In this document: one piece after another, positions 34,535-43,440 of the stretch
How the letters are laid out: every line of letters starts with the position of its first letter
How positions within the stretch are numbered: the stretch's first letter is position 1
Program-made: the position numbers and the translations under genes
Notes under the pieces: generated by a model
The model's input: only the letters and a program-made list of their open reading frames with translations
Told to the model about the DNA's origin: nothing
The model's database searches: none
Source of the DNA: Bifidobacterium sp.
Lineage (GTDB): Bacteria > Actinomycetota > Actinomycetes > Actinomycetales > Bifidobacteriaceae
Direction: 5' to 3'
DNA: 64,000 nt
Assembly (NCBI GenBank): GCA_022649135.1
Contig: JALCNP010000002.1
Span: 124,001-188,000, forward strand

Positions 34535-36037
34535 ATGTCAACGACGGAAACCGGTCACGCGAGCGGGGGGTCGGGCCTGAGCTCGGTGACCTATGTGACC
34601 ACCGACAAGGATTATTTTGAGAAAAGGCAGCTGAAACGGACCGCAGGAGCCTTCGGGCTGTGGTCGATCGGCATCGCCGCGGTCGTCTCCGGTGATTTTT
34701 CGGGATGGAACGGAGGCATCGCCCAGGCCGGATGGGGTGGGATGCTCATCGCGGGCATTGTGGTCTACGTCATGTATGTGCTGATGCTCAACTCCATCAG
34801 CGAGATGGCCTCCGCCATGCCGCACACCGGGGGTGCCTATTCCTTCGCCCGTGCAGCGATGGGGCCGTGGGGAGGTTTCTTCACCGGGCTTGCGGAGACC
34901 ATCGAATATGTGATGACGGCGGCGGTCGTCGTCTATTTCTCCTCCGCCTACGCCGATGCGATAATCTCGAACCTGAGCGGATACTCCCTTGATGCGCATG
35001 GATTGCAATGGGTGTGGTGGCTGATCCTGTACACCGTGTTCGTGGTCGTCAACTGGGCGGGCGCCCAGGCCTCGTTCCGGTTCGCGCAGATCGTCTCCAT
35101 CGCCGCTCTGGTCATCGTGGTGATCTTCGCAATCGGGGCATGGGCATCCGGCAAGATCGATTTCGGGTCCCTGCTCGACATCGGGCCCATGCACGGCAAC
35201 GGGTCCTTCCTGCCCTTCGGTGTCTCCGCGGTCTTCTACGCCATGCCATTCGCCATGTGGCTCTTCCTGGGCATCGAACAGCTTCCGTTGGCCGCGGAGG
35301 AGGTCCATGAGCCGGAAAGGAACATACCGAAGGCCTCGCGGCTGTGCATTGCAACACTGGGGATCTCCGCCCTGATCATCGTGTTCCTGAACCCGGCGGT
35401 CATCGGCTCGAAGGCTCTCGCCGCGTCGGACGAGCCGCTGTTGGACGGCTACCGGGCCATCCTTCCGGGGAATCTCGCCGCGGTGCTTTCCGCCTTCGCC
35501 CTTATCGGTCTGCTGGCCTCGATCCAGGGCATCATGTTCGCGTATGGACGCAATCTGTACTCCCTGTCGCGCGCGGGCTACTATCCGGCGTTCCTCAGTC
35601 TCACGGGCAAGAGGAAGACCCCGTACTGGGGCCTGGTGGTGGGTGCCGTCATCGGCTTCGCCGCCTTGTTCATCATCGCCTACGGCGGCTCCGGTGCCGG
35701 TTCGGTGGTTCTCAACATCGCAGTGTGGGGAGCGGTTCTGGCCTATCTGCTCCAGATGGTCTCCTTCGTGCTGCTTCGCAGAAGGATGTCCGGCATCTCT
35801 CGTCCTTTCGTGAGTGCGTACGGCGTGCCTGGGGCGGTTGTGGCAGGCGCCCTCGCCCTGTGCATATTCATTGCGGTGCTGCTGAATCCGGATTATCGTC
35901 TCGCCGTCTATGCGATGGTCGTGATCTATCTTCTGGCCACCGTGTTCTTCGCAGTGTACGGGCGCAAGCATCTGGTTCTTTCCCCGGAGGAGGAGTTCGC
36001 GTCCAGCGGAGGGGCGAAGGAGTATAGGACGCAGTGA
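34535..36037 (+). CDS. APC-family permease, ethanolamine permease-like
   Basis: This 500-residue protein has about 12 hydrophobic segments. The N-terminal DYFEKRQLKRTAG and SGDFSGWNGGIAQAGWGGMLIAG, and the PHTGGAYSFARAAMGPWGGF and LAETIEYVMTAAVVVYF segments, closely resemble the ethanolamine permease branch of the APC superfamily as I remember it. ATG 34535 has AAGG 8 nt upstream and lies 1 nt after the kinase stop. A hairpin at 36045-36089 follows. The substrate assignment is by resemblance and context, not measured. Confidence 0.75.
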   Translation: MSTTETGHASGGSGLSSVTYVTTDKDYFEKRQLKRTAGAFGLWSIGIAAVVSGDFSGWNGGIAQAGWGGMLIAGIVVYVMYVLMLNSISEMASAMPHTGGAYSFARAAMGPWGGFFTGLAETIEYVMTAAVVVYFSSAYADAIISNLSGYSLDAHGLQWVWWLILYTVFVVVNWAGAQASFRFAQIVSIAALVIVVIFAIGAWASGKIDFGSLLDIGPMHGNGSFLPFGVSAVFYAMPFAMWLFLGIEQLPLAAEEVHEPERNIPKASRLCIATLGISALIIVFLNPAVIGSKALAASDEPLLDGYRAILPGNLAAVLSAFALIGLLASIQGIMFAYGRNLYSLSRAGYYPAFLSLTGKRKTPYWGLVVGAVIGFAALFIIAYGGSGAGSVVLNIAVWGAVLAYLLQMVSFVLLRRRMSGISRPFVSAYGVPGAVVAGALALCIFIAVLLNPDYRLAVYAMVVIYLLATVFFAVYGRKHLVLSPEEEFASSGGAKEYRTQ

Positions 36038-36044
36038 CGGGCGG

Positions 36045-36089
36045 CCCGTTCGTTCCCGTGAGGCTCCGCGTCTCATGGGAGCGAACGGG
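36045..36089 (+). terminator. 18-bp inverted repeat between permease and PLP enzyme
   Basis: The arms 36045-36062 and 36072-36089 (CCCGTTCG.../...CGAACGGG) match with two wobble pairs, loop 9 nt. No T-run follows. It may attenuate or protect the upstream mRNA. Confidence 0.5.
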
Positions 36090-36201
36090 TGCGGGGTCTC
36101 TCTCGGCGCCGGGCGGGAGCGGTCCGTGAAATGGGCCCCTTGAAGGGGATTCATGCATCAGAGGGTGCGCGCTGCGCGTCCTCTTTACCAAAGAAGGAAC
36201 A

Positions 36202-37581
36202 ATGGCAACACGTTCGACGATTATGGACACCAACAGCTTCCGTCCCGATATGGCCCAGGGGTTGGATCGTACAACACGCAGGCTCACCGAGGAGCGCGGG
36301 GTTCTGGGACCCGCATACCGGCTTTTCTACCGTAGACCGGTTCATCTCGTCAAGGGGCGTGGATCCCATGTGTGGGACGCCGACGGTGTGGAATACCTCG
36401 ATGTCTACAACAATGTGGCGTCGGTGGGGCACTGCCATCCGCGGGTCGTGGACGCGATCGCCGCGCAGGCGTCCGCACTGAACACGCATACCCGGTACCT
36501 GCATGAGAACATCCTGCACTACGCTCAGGATATCCTCTCGACCATGCCGAGGGAACTCGATCGGGTCATGTTCCAATGCACGGGTTCGGAGGCGAACGAT
36601 CTGGCCGTGCGCGTGGCCCGGACATACACCGGGGGAGAGGGGGTCATCGTCACGCATGAGGCGTACCACGGGAACTCGGCCCTGACATCCGGGCTTTCCC
36701 CCGCTTTGGGAACCGCGCAGACCCTGGGGCTGAGCATGAGGATGATTCCCGCTCCCGACACCTACCGCGTGGGAGCGCAGGACGGCGGCCCCTCCCCTGA
36801 TTCGTCGGGCCGGTGGTCCGCCGAATCCTTCGGCGCGTGGATGGCCGACGGAATTCGCCGAGCCGTCGCGGATATGGAACGTCATGGGATTGCCTTCGCC
36901 GCCTTTCTTGCCGATTCGATCTTCTCCTCCGACGGGGTGTACCCCGATCCCGCAGGGTATCTCCAACCGGTGATCGACACCGTTCACGAGCTCGGGGGCG
37001 TGTGGATCGCCGATGAGGTGCAGCCCGGCTTCACGCGTACGGGTGACGCGTTCTGGGGCTTCCAGCGGCAGGGCATAGTGCCCGATATCGTCACGTCCGG
37101 CAAGCCCATGGCCAATGGCCTGCCGACATCGCTGATGGCGGCGCGGCACGAGGTTCTTGAGCCGTTCGCCGGATCCATCCCGTATTTCAACACCTTCGGA
37201 GGCAACCCCGTCTGCATGGCCGCCGCGCAGGCCGTTCTCGACGTCATGCGCGACGAGGACACGATGGGCAACTCACGCAGGGTCGGTGCGGTTTTCAAGG
37301 ACGCGCTCCTGGCTCTGCAGTCCGGTCACCCCTGCATAGGCGATGTGCGCGGCGCGGGGCTGTACATCGGCTGCGAGATCGTCACGCCCGGGACCCGGCT
37401 GCCCGACCAGTCCACGGCCCTCGACATCCTCGAGACGTTGCGCATGAACCATGTTCTCACCTCCGTATGCGGCCGGTACGGGAATGTTCTGAAGCTGCGC
37501 CCGCCTCTCGTGTTCAGCGACGACGATGTGGACCTGTTCATCAATGCCATGACGACGACCTTGGAAACGCTGGGGGTGTAA
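36202..37581 (+). CDS. class III PLP enzyme, amino-alcohol-phosphate phospho-lyase-like
   Basis: This 459-residue fold-type I PLP protein has YLDVYNNVASVGHCHPRVVDAI, ALNTHTRYLHENILHYAQDIL and the Schiff-base lysine in SGKPMANGLP (Lys301). The NNVASVGHCHP and NTHTRYLH blocks recall AGXT2L-type phospho-lyases (ethanolamine-phosphate or phosphohydroxylysine phospho-lyase) more than ordinary aminotransferases. Those enzymes release phosphate, ammonia and an aldehyde. GAAGGAA precedes ATG. With the kinase and permease it suggests amino-alcohol catabolism. A plain omega-aminotransferase remains possible. Confidence 0.75.
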   Translation: MATRSTIMDTNSFRPDMAQGLDRTTRRLTEERGVLGPAYRLFYRRPVHLVKGRGSHVWDADGVEYLDVYNNVASVGHCHPRVVDAIAAQASALNTHTRYLHENILHYAQDILSTMPRELDRVMFQCTGSEANDLAVRVARTYTGGEGVIVTHEAYHGNSALTSGLSPALGTAQTLGLSMRMIPAPDTYRVGAQDGGPSPDSSGRWSAESFGAWMADGIRRAVADMERHGIAFAAFLADSIFSSDGVYPDPAGYLQPVIDTVHELGGVWIADEVQPGFTRTGDAFWGFQRQGIVPDIVTSGKPMANGLPTSLMAARHEVLEPFAGSIPYFNTFGGNPVCMAAAQAVLDVMRDEDTMGNSRRVGAVFKDALLALQSGHPCIGDVRGAGLYIGCEIVTPGTRLPDQSTALDILETLRMNHVLTSVCGRYGNVLKLRPPLVFSDDDVDLFINAMTTTLETLGV

Positions 37582-37584
37582 CAT

Positions 37585-37657
37585 GCGTGTCCACACGCGA
37601 ATGGCGTGTGACGAGAGACGGTACGGCGAGGCGGTGTAGCGAGACGGTACGGCGAGG
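37585..37657 (+). promoter_or_regulatory. inverted and direct repeats upstream of the GntR gene
   Basis: GCGTGT-CC-ACACGC (37585-37598) is a compact inverted repeat, and a third GCGTGT follows. GAGACGGTACGGCGAGG occurs twice, at 37615-37631 and 37641-37657. These may be regulator sites for the GntR protein, but the operator sequence of this family member is unknown. Confidence 0.35.
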
Positions 37658-37681
37658 ACGATTCGTCGGTAAGGAGGGGCG

Positions 37682-38461
37682 TTGGAGGGCATCGGAGAGC
37701 ACGGGGACGGTCTGATCCTCGGACGGGCGCACGGCGAGACCGTCCGACGGGTTCGCGCCCTCATCCGGGACGGCGAATTCCAACCCGGGGAAAGAATAGG
37801 AACCGAACGGGCCCTATCCGCCCATCTGGGAGTCAACCGTTCCGATCTGCGGGCCGCCTTGGCGTGTCTGGAGTCCTTGCATGAGATCAGCCGCAAAATC
37901 GGTCGGGGAGGGGGGATAACGGTCGCCGACAGACGGCTCGAACGCAATATCAATACGGTCGAATCCCTGCCGATCATCGCCAGGAGGCAGGGCTTCGTCC
38001 TGGAGTCGACGGTGCTTTCCGCCTCCATCACGCCGGCCTCTCCGGGCGATGTCCGCCTGTTGGGTCTGCGCGGGGATCATCCTGTGGTCTACGGCGTCAC
38101 TCGACTGCGCTCCATTGAGGGCGAGCCGCTTTCCCTGGAGGTCAGCCGGCTGCCGGCGGATCTGTTCCCCCTGTTCCTGACCAGGGATCTGACGGAGTCG
38201 TTCTACACGATATTCGATCGTGATTACGGTATTCGACCCGTAGGAGTGGAGGAGACCCTGGAAAACGTGTTGTCGGATCCAAGGGAGTCGGAGCTGCTGA
38301 ACGTTCCGGAGGAAACGGCGCTGATGAGAATCAGACGCGTGGCCTGCGATGCCCTGGGAAGACCCTTCGAAAGGGCCACGGACGTGTACATCGCCTCCCG
38401 GATGCGTTTCACCATGCACCACACCGGGTATGTCCGGCTCTCCGCCACGGCGCGGAGCTGA
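37682..38461 (+). CDS. GntR-family regulator, HutC/UTRA type
   Basis: This 259-residue protein has an N-terminal winged helix-turn-helix (about residues 18-85: VRRVRALIRDGEFQPGERIGTERALSAHLGVNRSDLRAALACLESLHEI) and a C-terminal UTRA effector-binding domain (VYGVTRLRSIEGEPLSLEVSRLPADLFP; RIRRVACDALGRPFERATDVYI). The start is TTG 37682 with AAGGAGG four bases upstream. It probably controls the adjacent kinase-permease-PLP enzyme genes in response to a small ligand. Confidence 0.85.
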   Translation: MEGIGEHGDGLILGRAHGETVRRVRALIRDGEFQPGERIGTERALSAHLGVNRSDLRAALACLESLHEISRKIGRGGGITVADRRLERNINTVESLPIIARRQGFVLESTVLSASITPASPGDVRLLGLRGDHPVVYGVTRLRSIEGEPLSLEVSRLPADLFPLFLTRDLTESFYTIFDRDYGIRPVGVEETLENVLSDPRESELLNVPEETALMRIRRVACDALGRPFERATDVYIASRMRFTMHHTGYVRLSATARS

Positions 38462-38750
38462 CTCGCCATCGCCGCCGGCCTGTAGTATACGGTACGTGCG
38501 TGGGGCCCATGCGAGCCCCGGGAGGCATGATGGCGGCGGGCGGCGGATCCGGGAGTGAGGCGCATATGCCATGGGCGGGTCGGCTCGGGCGCGGGCGCGG
38601 TGCCTCGCATCCGTCGGACAGGCAAGGAAGGCGTGACACATGGGAAGATGGGATGATGAAACGGCATGTGAGGGCGGGGATGGAGCGGCCGCGTGCGTTG
38701 GACGGGAATCACCGCCGTCGCACGTCTGTGCAAAAAACCGTGACAGGGGA

Positions 38751-39452
38751 ATGCAGCCAGAGCCTGCTAATCGGAGTGACGGGGACGGTCTCCGGGCATC
38801 CGCCGAGCCGGTGGAGTGCGGGATCACCGATGTCGTCGTCGATTTCTGCGCGGTGCTGATCGACTGGAGGCCGAGAAGGGCCCTTGAGGGCCTGTATCCC
38901 AGCGGGGTGCTGGACATGTTCTTCGATCCCGACGATGAATGGGGATTCGATTATTATGATGCGATGTCCGACTGCGGCTGGAGCGAGGAACGGGTGATCG
39001 CCGACTACGGCAGACACCACGGACCTGCTGTGACCTGGCTTATGCGCCTGTATTTCGATCGGCGCAGGCTCGCTCTGAAAGGCATGATCCCGGGAATGGG
39101 GGAGATGCTGGAATCCCTGCACGGCCAGGGGATCCGACTGTGGGGCCTGACCAATTTCACGCGGTTCTATGTCGATGCGGCGCGAGACATGTTTCCCGCG
39201 CTGCGCATGCTCGATGGGGTGATGCTGTCCGACGAGGAGCATCTGAGCAAACCCGACAGGGCGCTCTTCCTACGGGCGTCGCACCGTTTCGGGCTTCAGG
39301 GGGATCATACCCTGTTCATCGACGACCAGCAGCGTAACGTGGATTCGGCCCTGGCTGCGGGATGGCACGCCATCCGGTTCGAGGGGGCGTCTCGTCTGCG
39401 AAAGGATCTTGCGGCACGGGGGGTGAGGGTCACCCCCTCCGTGCCGCAATGA
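38751..39452 (+). CDS. HAD-family hydrolase
   Basis: This 233-residue HAD protein shows motif I VVVDFCAVLIDW (nucleophile Asp, with Cys where the second Asp often lies), motif II LTNF, lysine in SKPDRALF and acidic motif IV FIDDQQRNVDSA. The cap is helical, as in YihX-type sugar phosphatases. ATG 38751 is chosen as a compact start; the frame is open 37 codons upstream from ATG 38640. TGACTC (38459-38464) and TAGTAT (38483-38488), spacer 18 nt, could be its promoter. The substrate is unknown; a role in the preceding cluster is possible. Confidence 0.75.
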   Translation: MQPEPANRSDGDGLRASAEPVECGITDVVVDFCAVLIDWRPRRALEGLYPSGVLDMFFDPDDEWGFDYYDAMSDCGWSEERVIADYGRHHGPAVTWLMRLYFDRRRLALKGMIPGMGEMLESLHGQGIRLWGLTNFTRFYVDAARDMFPALRMLDGVMLSDEEHLSKPDRALFLRASHRFGLQGDHTLFIDDQQRNVDSALAAGWHAIRFEGASRLRKDLAARGVRVTPSVPQ

Positions 39453-39507
39453 CGATGCCGCCGGAAGATCCACGGCTTGCCGGACCGTGGGCCATTCGGC
39501 GCGAGCG

Positions 39508-40335
39508 TCAGACGATTCTGCGGTCGACCGCCCATCGGGTCAGCTCGGAACGATTCGAAAGCTGAAGCTTGCGCAGAACCGAACTGACATGGGTCTCGAC
39601 CGTTTTGATGGAGATGAACAGCTCGGAGGCGACCTCCTTGTACGTGTATCCGCGCGCGATGAGGCGCATGACCTCCTGCTCACGCGGTGAAAGCCTGTCC
39701 AGTTCGGCATCGTGATCGGACCCCCGGAACGAGGACAGAACGAATCCGGCCAATTTGGGGGAGAATACGGCATATCCGTCGTTGACCTGCCTGATGGAAT
39801 TGACGAGATCGTCGCCTGTGATCGTCTTTGTGACGTAGCCCCTTGCGCCGGCGCGTATCACGGAGCCGACGTCCTGCGGGGAGTCGGATACGGACAGCGC
39901 AAGGAACATGGTCTGCGGGGCGAGAGGATGCGCCCTGTGCAGGATCTCCGCTCCTCCGGCGCCGGTCCCTCCGGGGACATGCACATCGAGCAGCACCACG
40001 TCCGGCTGTGTCTGCGCGATCATGGCGACGGAACCCTCCACGTCCGACGCCTGACCGATTATCGAGAAGTAGGGTCGCAACGTCATGATCACCCCTGCGC
40101 GGAACATCTCGTGGTCGTCGACGACGGCGATGCGTATGTGCCGATCCCCGTTCGACGATGATTCGGCCGGCTCCGCCGCCCCCGTGCTGTGTGCCGCGTG
40201 GGACACAGCGGTGCCGCCCCGGGGCTCGCATGGCTCGTCGTTGCCGCCGGGAGGATTCCCGGTCTCGAGCGATCGGCCTTGGCCGAACGGACCTCCCGCG
40301 TAGGACGAGTCCATGCCCCCGGACGTGTCATTCAT
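39508..40335 (-). CDS. response regulator, NarL/LuxR type
   Basis: This 275-residue regulator has an unstructured Gly/Ser/Pro-rich N-terminus of about 65 residues, then a receiver domain (IRIAVVDDHEMFRAGV; phospho-Asp in VVLLDVHVPGG; TK in YVTKTITGDD) and a LuxR helix-turn-helix (LSPREQEVMRLIARGYTYKEVASELFISIKTVETHVSSVLRKLQL). ATG 40335 overlaps the kinase stop by eight bases; an ATG six codons up is possible. It pairs with the PspC-domain kinase upstream. Confidence 0.92.
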   Translation of the reverse strand: MNDTSGGMDSSYAGGPFGQGRSLETGNPPGGNDEPCEPRGGTAVSHAAHSTGAAEPAESSSNGDRHIRIAVVDDHEMFRAGVIMTLRPYFSIIGQASDVEGSVAMIAQTQPDVVLLDVHVPGGTGAGGAEILHRAHPLAPQTMFLALSVSDSPQDVGSVIRAGARGYVTKTITGDDLVNSIRQVNDGYAVFSPKLAGFVLSSFRGSDHDAELDRLSPREQEVMRLIARGYTYKEVASELFISIKTVETHVSSVLRKLQLSNRSELTRWAVDRRIV

Positions 40336-41689
40336 CGTGTGCAACCCCACCATTGCCCTGTCCTTTCAGTGGCATGTGCATGCGGACCTCCGTGCCCCAC
40401 TGCGGGCGGGACACGATCTCCACTGTACCGCCGCGGCGTCGGATTCTGCCGATGATCGACTCTCGGATCCCCAGTCGACCCTGCGCGATCGCATGGATGT
40501 CGAAGCCTTCCCCGTGGTCTCGCACAAATGCCTCGATCTGGCCGTCCCCCACCTCGCAATATACGGATATGGGCTCCGCCCCGTGTGTCACGGCGTTGAC
40601 CAACGCCTGTTTCGCGGCGTCAAGCAGCGCGTCGGTCTGCTCGCTCGGGCGCGCGTCGCCGACGGTTACGACCTCGATGGTTTTGGCATGGGCATCCTCG
40701 ATGTCGGCGGCGATTTTGCGCAGCCCGGCGTTCACGGAGCGTTCGGACGGGGTTCTTTCCTGATACAGCCAGTCACGCAGTTCGCGCTCCTGCTGCCTGG
40801 CCAGGGACTGGACCGTCGCAGGGTCGTTCCCATGCAGCTGTATGAGGGCCAAGGTCTGCAGGACCCCGTCGTGCAGATGGGCGGTCATGTCCGCTCGCTC
40901 CTCCTCGCGTTCCTTCAGGGCTCGTTCGGTTCCCAGATCGGCGATCAGCGAACTGATCCAGGGGACGATGGATATGCCCACCCCGGCGAGAAGGGCCAGC
41001 CCCGCCATGACGACGGGAGTGCGGCCTCCCTGGGGAAGGGGGGCGGCGAAGAAGACGTAGAACACGAATGCCGCGAACAGCAGCCCCACGGCGCAGAGCA
41101 TCGACAGAAGCCTGCCCTGCTGGGCATCGTAATGGAGCCAGGCCACGGCGATGGCGGCGACGGACATGAGTGCCGGAACGATCAGCCCTAGGCTTAAACC
41201 GTTGGTGGCCATCAGCAGGGCGATGCAGAGCATCGTCAGGCCGGCCAACGAGAAGAGCGCCGGCTTGGGGGCCTTCCGGATGGACTCCCATGGATCGGCA
41301 TGGGCGTTTCCGTCCGCTTCGGACGACGAGGCCTCTGCGTCGTCCGAAGCGGCATAGGGCCGGTTGCCCCGGGCGAGCGGCCGTTCGCGCCACGGCGGAT
41401 CCGATTGCGGTTGCCGGGCGGCGAGAAGCGGATCCCCCTGCGGAACCAGAATCCACAGCATCACATAGGCGAGCGGCCCCGCGGCGAAGAAGGCGCTCGC
41501 GGCGATGAAGGCGAAGCGCACCGCCCATACCGGGAGGGAGACGTGAATGCTCACCCCGCGGCACACCCCGCACAGCATCCGCCCGTGTTTCGGCCTGAGC
41601 AGAGGGGGGCGGGAGGGAGCCGATGCATGCGGGCGGCCGTTGGCGGCGGCATCGAGCGGTCCTTCCTGCCTCATCGAGGTGTGATTCAT
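40328..41689 (-). CDS. PspC-domain sensor histidine kinase
   Basis: This 453-residue HPK7-type kinase starts with a PspC domain (RMLCGVCRGVSIHVSLPVWAVRFAFI), continues with about four more membrane segments, a HisKA_3 domain whose H-box reads MTAHLHDGVLQTLALIQLHG and an HATPase domain (NAVTHGAEPISVYCEVGD; DHGEGFDI). This layout matches actinobacterial envelope-stress kinases. CACAAT lies 6 nt before the ATG. It is divergent from a PspC membrane protein gene and overlaps its regulator. Confidence 0.92.
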   Translation of the reverse strand: MNHTSMRQEGPLDAAANGRPHASAPSRPPLLRPKHGRMLCGVCRGVSIHVSLPVWAVRFAFIAASAFFAAGPLAYVMLWILVPQGDPLLAARQPQSDPPWRERPLARGNRPYAASDDAEASSSEADGNAHADPWESIRKAPKPALFSLAGLTMLCIALLMATNGLSLGLIVPALMSVAAIAVAWLHYDAQQGRLLSMLCAVGLLFAAFVFYVFFAAPLPQGGRTPVVMAGLALLAGVGISIVPWISSLIADLGTERALKEREEERADMTAHLHDGVLQTLALIQLHGNDPATVQSLARQQERELRDWLYQERTPSERSVNAGLRKIAADIEDAHAKTIEVVTVGDARPSEQTDALLDAAKQALVNAVTHGAEPISVYCEVGDGQIEAFVRDHGEGFDIHAIAQGRLGIRESIIGRIRRRGGTVEIVSRPQWGTEVRMHMPLKGQGNGGVAHDE

Positions 41690-41695
41690 GATTCC

Positions 41696-41796
41696 ATTGT
41701 GCAGCCGGGGCGGGGGTTCATGGGTGTGTCCCCGAAAAATTCAGGGATTTATCAGGGTGTTGCCGGATGAGCGTCGCCGGTTCTTTTTGATGTAAT
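41696..41796. promoter_or_regulatory. divergent leaderless-type promoters
   Basis: Minus-strand CACAAT (41696-41701) lies 6 nt before the kinase ATG, and plus-strand TGTAAT (41791-41796) 6 nt before the PspC gene ATG. Neither gene has a convincing Shine-Dalgarno. Both units can be driven from this 113-nt gap. Confidence 0.4.
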
Positions 41797-41802
41797 GGGA
41801 GT

Positions 41803-43440
41803 ATGAACGATTCGCACAATGCATCCCAGCCCCAGTGGGGGCCTCATAATGAACGGCGCAGGCAGGTTCTGCGGTTCTTCTCCTGGATTCGTGAAAGCGA
41901 TCTGGAAAGGGGAGGCGAGGACCGGTGGATCGCCGGCGTGTGCTCCGCGTTGGCCCACAGATATGGATACAGCGTGGCTCTGGTGCGTTCGCTGACGGCC
42001 GCCTCCGTTCTGGTGTTCGGACTGGGGGCCGCCTTCTACGCCGTCGCGTGGATGCTGCTGCCCGACGCCAACGGCAACGTGATTCTGGCGGAGGAGCTGA
42101 TCAACGGACGTTGGAGCTGGGAGATGCTGGGGCCCCTGTTGTGTCTTGCGGCGGCGCTGATCGTGCCTCGGCTCGGCATCGGAATCGCCGTCGTCGCCAT
42201 CGTGCTGGTGCTGGTGCTTGTCCGCGGGTTGGTGAGTGAGCGCCGTGGCCCGTACGGTTTTCCGGGGGATGGAGGGCACCGGCCCCCCTCGCAGGCCACG
42301 CGACCGCCGGATGGCGCGCAATCCGCACGGGTTCCGAACGGCGATGAGGCGGCATCATACGATCCTTCCGGGGCCGCGCCGAACACGGGGCGGGAAGGAG
42401 ACGTCCGCGACTACGGAACTCAAGCCGGCGGCGGTTACGCGTACCGGTACGAGAACCGATACCGCTACATCCCCCCGGATCCTGGTCCCGCTTCGGGCTA
42501 CAGAGGGCCGGTGATCCGCAGGCGCCGCAGGGGCGCAGGATTCGGCGTCGTCTCCGGCGTCGTCGGGCTCATTCTTCTGGGGGCGGGGGCGGTGCTGATC
42601 GTCGTGCGGCCCTCGAATCTCGAATCGCTCATCCGAGCCGCCTCCCTGTGGGTGGCCGGGATGTGCGTCCTCCTTGGCATGGTCATAGTCGTCCTGGGAT
42701 TGATGGGCAGAAGATCGGGAGGGCTGAAGCCTTTCGCATGGCTTGCCGTTGTCGCGGCCCTGTGTCTCGTATCCGCGAATCTCGGCTACGGTGCGATGAT
42801 GAGAACGATGGGCGACGCCACGGCCTCCTACCGTCATGTTCTCGTCCGGGGAAGCCTGTCGGTGCATTCCGGAGACGCCCTCGTCGAGCGGCTTCACCGC
42901 GGTGTCGTATTCACGGGATCCGACGCACACGAATCGAATCGGGTCTCCATCGACCTGAGCTCCTATTCCGCGTCCCATCCCACGCATGAACTCCTGCTGG
43001 CGAACGGATCCACGGTTCGTTCGTCCTGCCCCACGGGAACGCTGAGCCTCGCCGCATACAAGACGGATGTGACCCTGACCCTGCCCTCGGGATGTACCTA
43101 TGGACTGGGCGATTCACGCTATTACGCGTATCCCACGCAGGCAGTGGTCAACCGGCAGACCATGACCATCGGCGGCCCCTACAGCGCATGGGGAACCCGC
43201 GACGGCAGGATCGTCACCATCATGGACCGGGGGATGGCGGGTCTCGATGTCTCGCGGATCCATGATGTCGAGGAATCCTCCTCGTCCGACCAGGTCCTGC
43301 CCGATGCCCTGCTTCCGAAGAACGGCCCGGAGCTGTATCTTGACGTTCCCTCCGCCGTTGCGTCGGGAATCACCGTCCGTCACGCGTCGGCGGCCGATGC
43401 CGGAACCGGCGCCACAACCATGAAGGAGGCGACCCGATGA
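41803..43440 (+). CDS. PspC-domain membrane protein
   Basis: This 545-residue protein has an N-terminal PspC domain (GGEDRWIAGVCSALAHRYGYSVALVRSLTAASVLVF), three or more further membrane segments, a proline/glycine/arginine-rich linker, and a C-terminal extracytoplasmic domain of about 180 residues with beta-strand patterns (SIDLSSYSASHPTHELLLANGSTV). This is reminiscent of LiaF-like partners of PspC kinases. ATG 41803 has TGTAAT 6 nt before it. The stop overlaps the next gene by four bases. Confidence 0.8.
   Translation: MNDSHNASQPQWGPHNERRRQVLRFFSWIRESDLERGGEDRWIAGVCSALAHRYGYSVALVRSLTAASVLVFGLGAAFYAVAWMLLPDANGNVILAEELINGRWSWEMLGPLLCLAAALIVPRLGIGIAVVAIVLVLVLVRGLVSERRGPYGFPGDGGHRPPSQATRPPDGAQSARVPNGDEAASYDPSGAAPNTGREGDVRDYGTQAGGGYAYRYENRYRYIPPDPGPASGYRGPVIRRRRRGAGFGVVSGVVGLILLGAGAVLIVVRPSNLESLIRAASLWVAGMCVLLGMVIVVLGLMGRRSGGLKPFAWLAVVAALCLVSANLGYGAMMRTMGDATASYRHVLVRGSLSVHSGDALVERLHRGVVFTGSDAHESNRVSIDLSSYSASHPTHELLLANGSTVRSSCPTGTLSLAAYKTDVTLTLPSGCTYGLGDSRYYAYPTQAVVNRQTMTIGGPYSAWGTRDGRIVTIMDRGMAGLDVSRIHDVEESSSSDQVLPDALLPKNGPELYLDVPSAVASGITVRHASAADAGTGATTMKEATR

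Noticed and set aside
34538..36154. A 538-codon minus-strand frame opposite the permease
   Set aside because: The permease has 12 membrane segments and a good start; the antisense product is highly charged with no motif.
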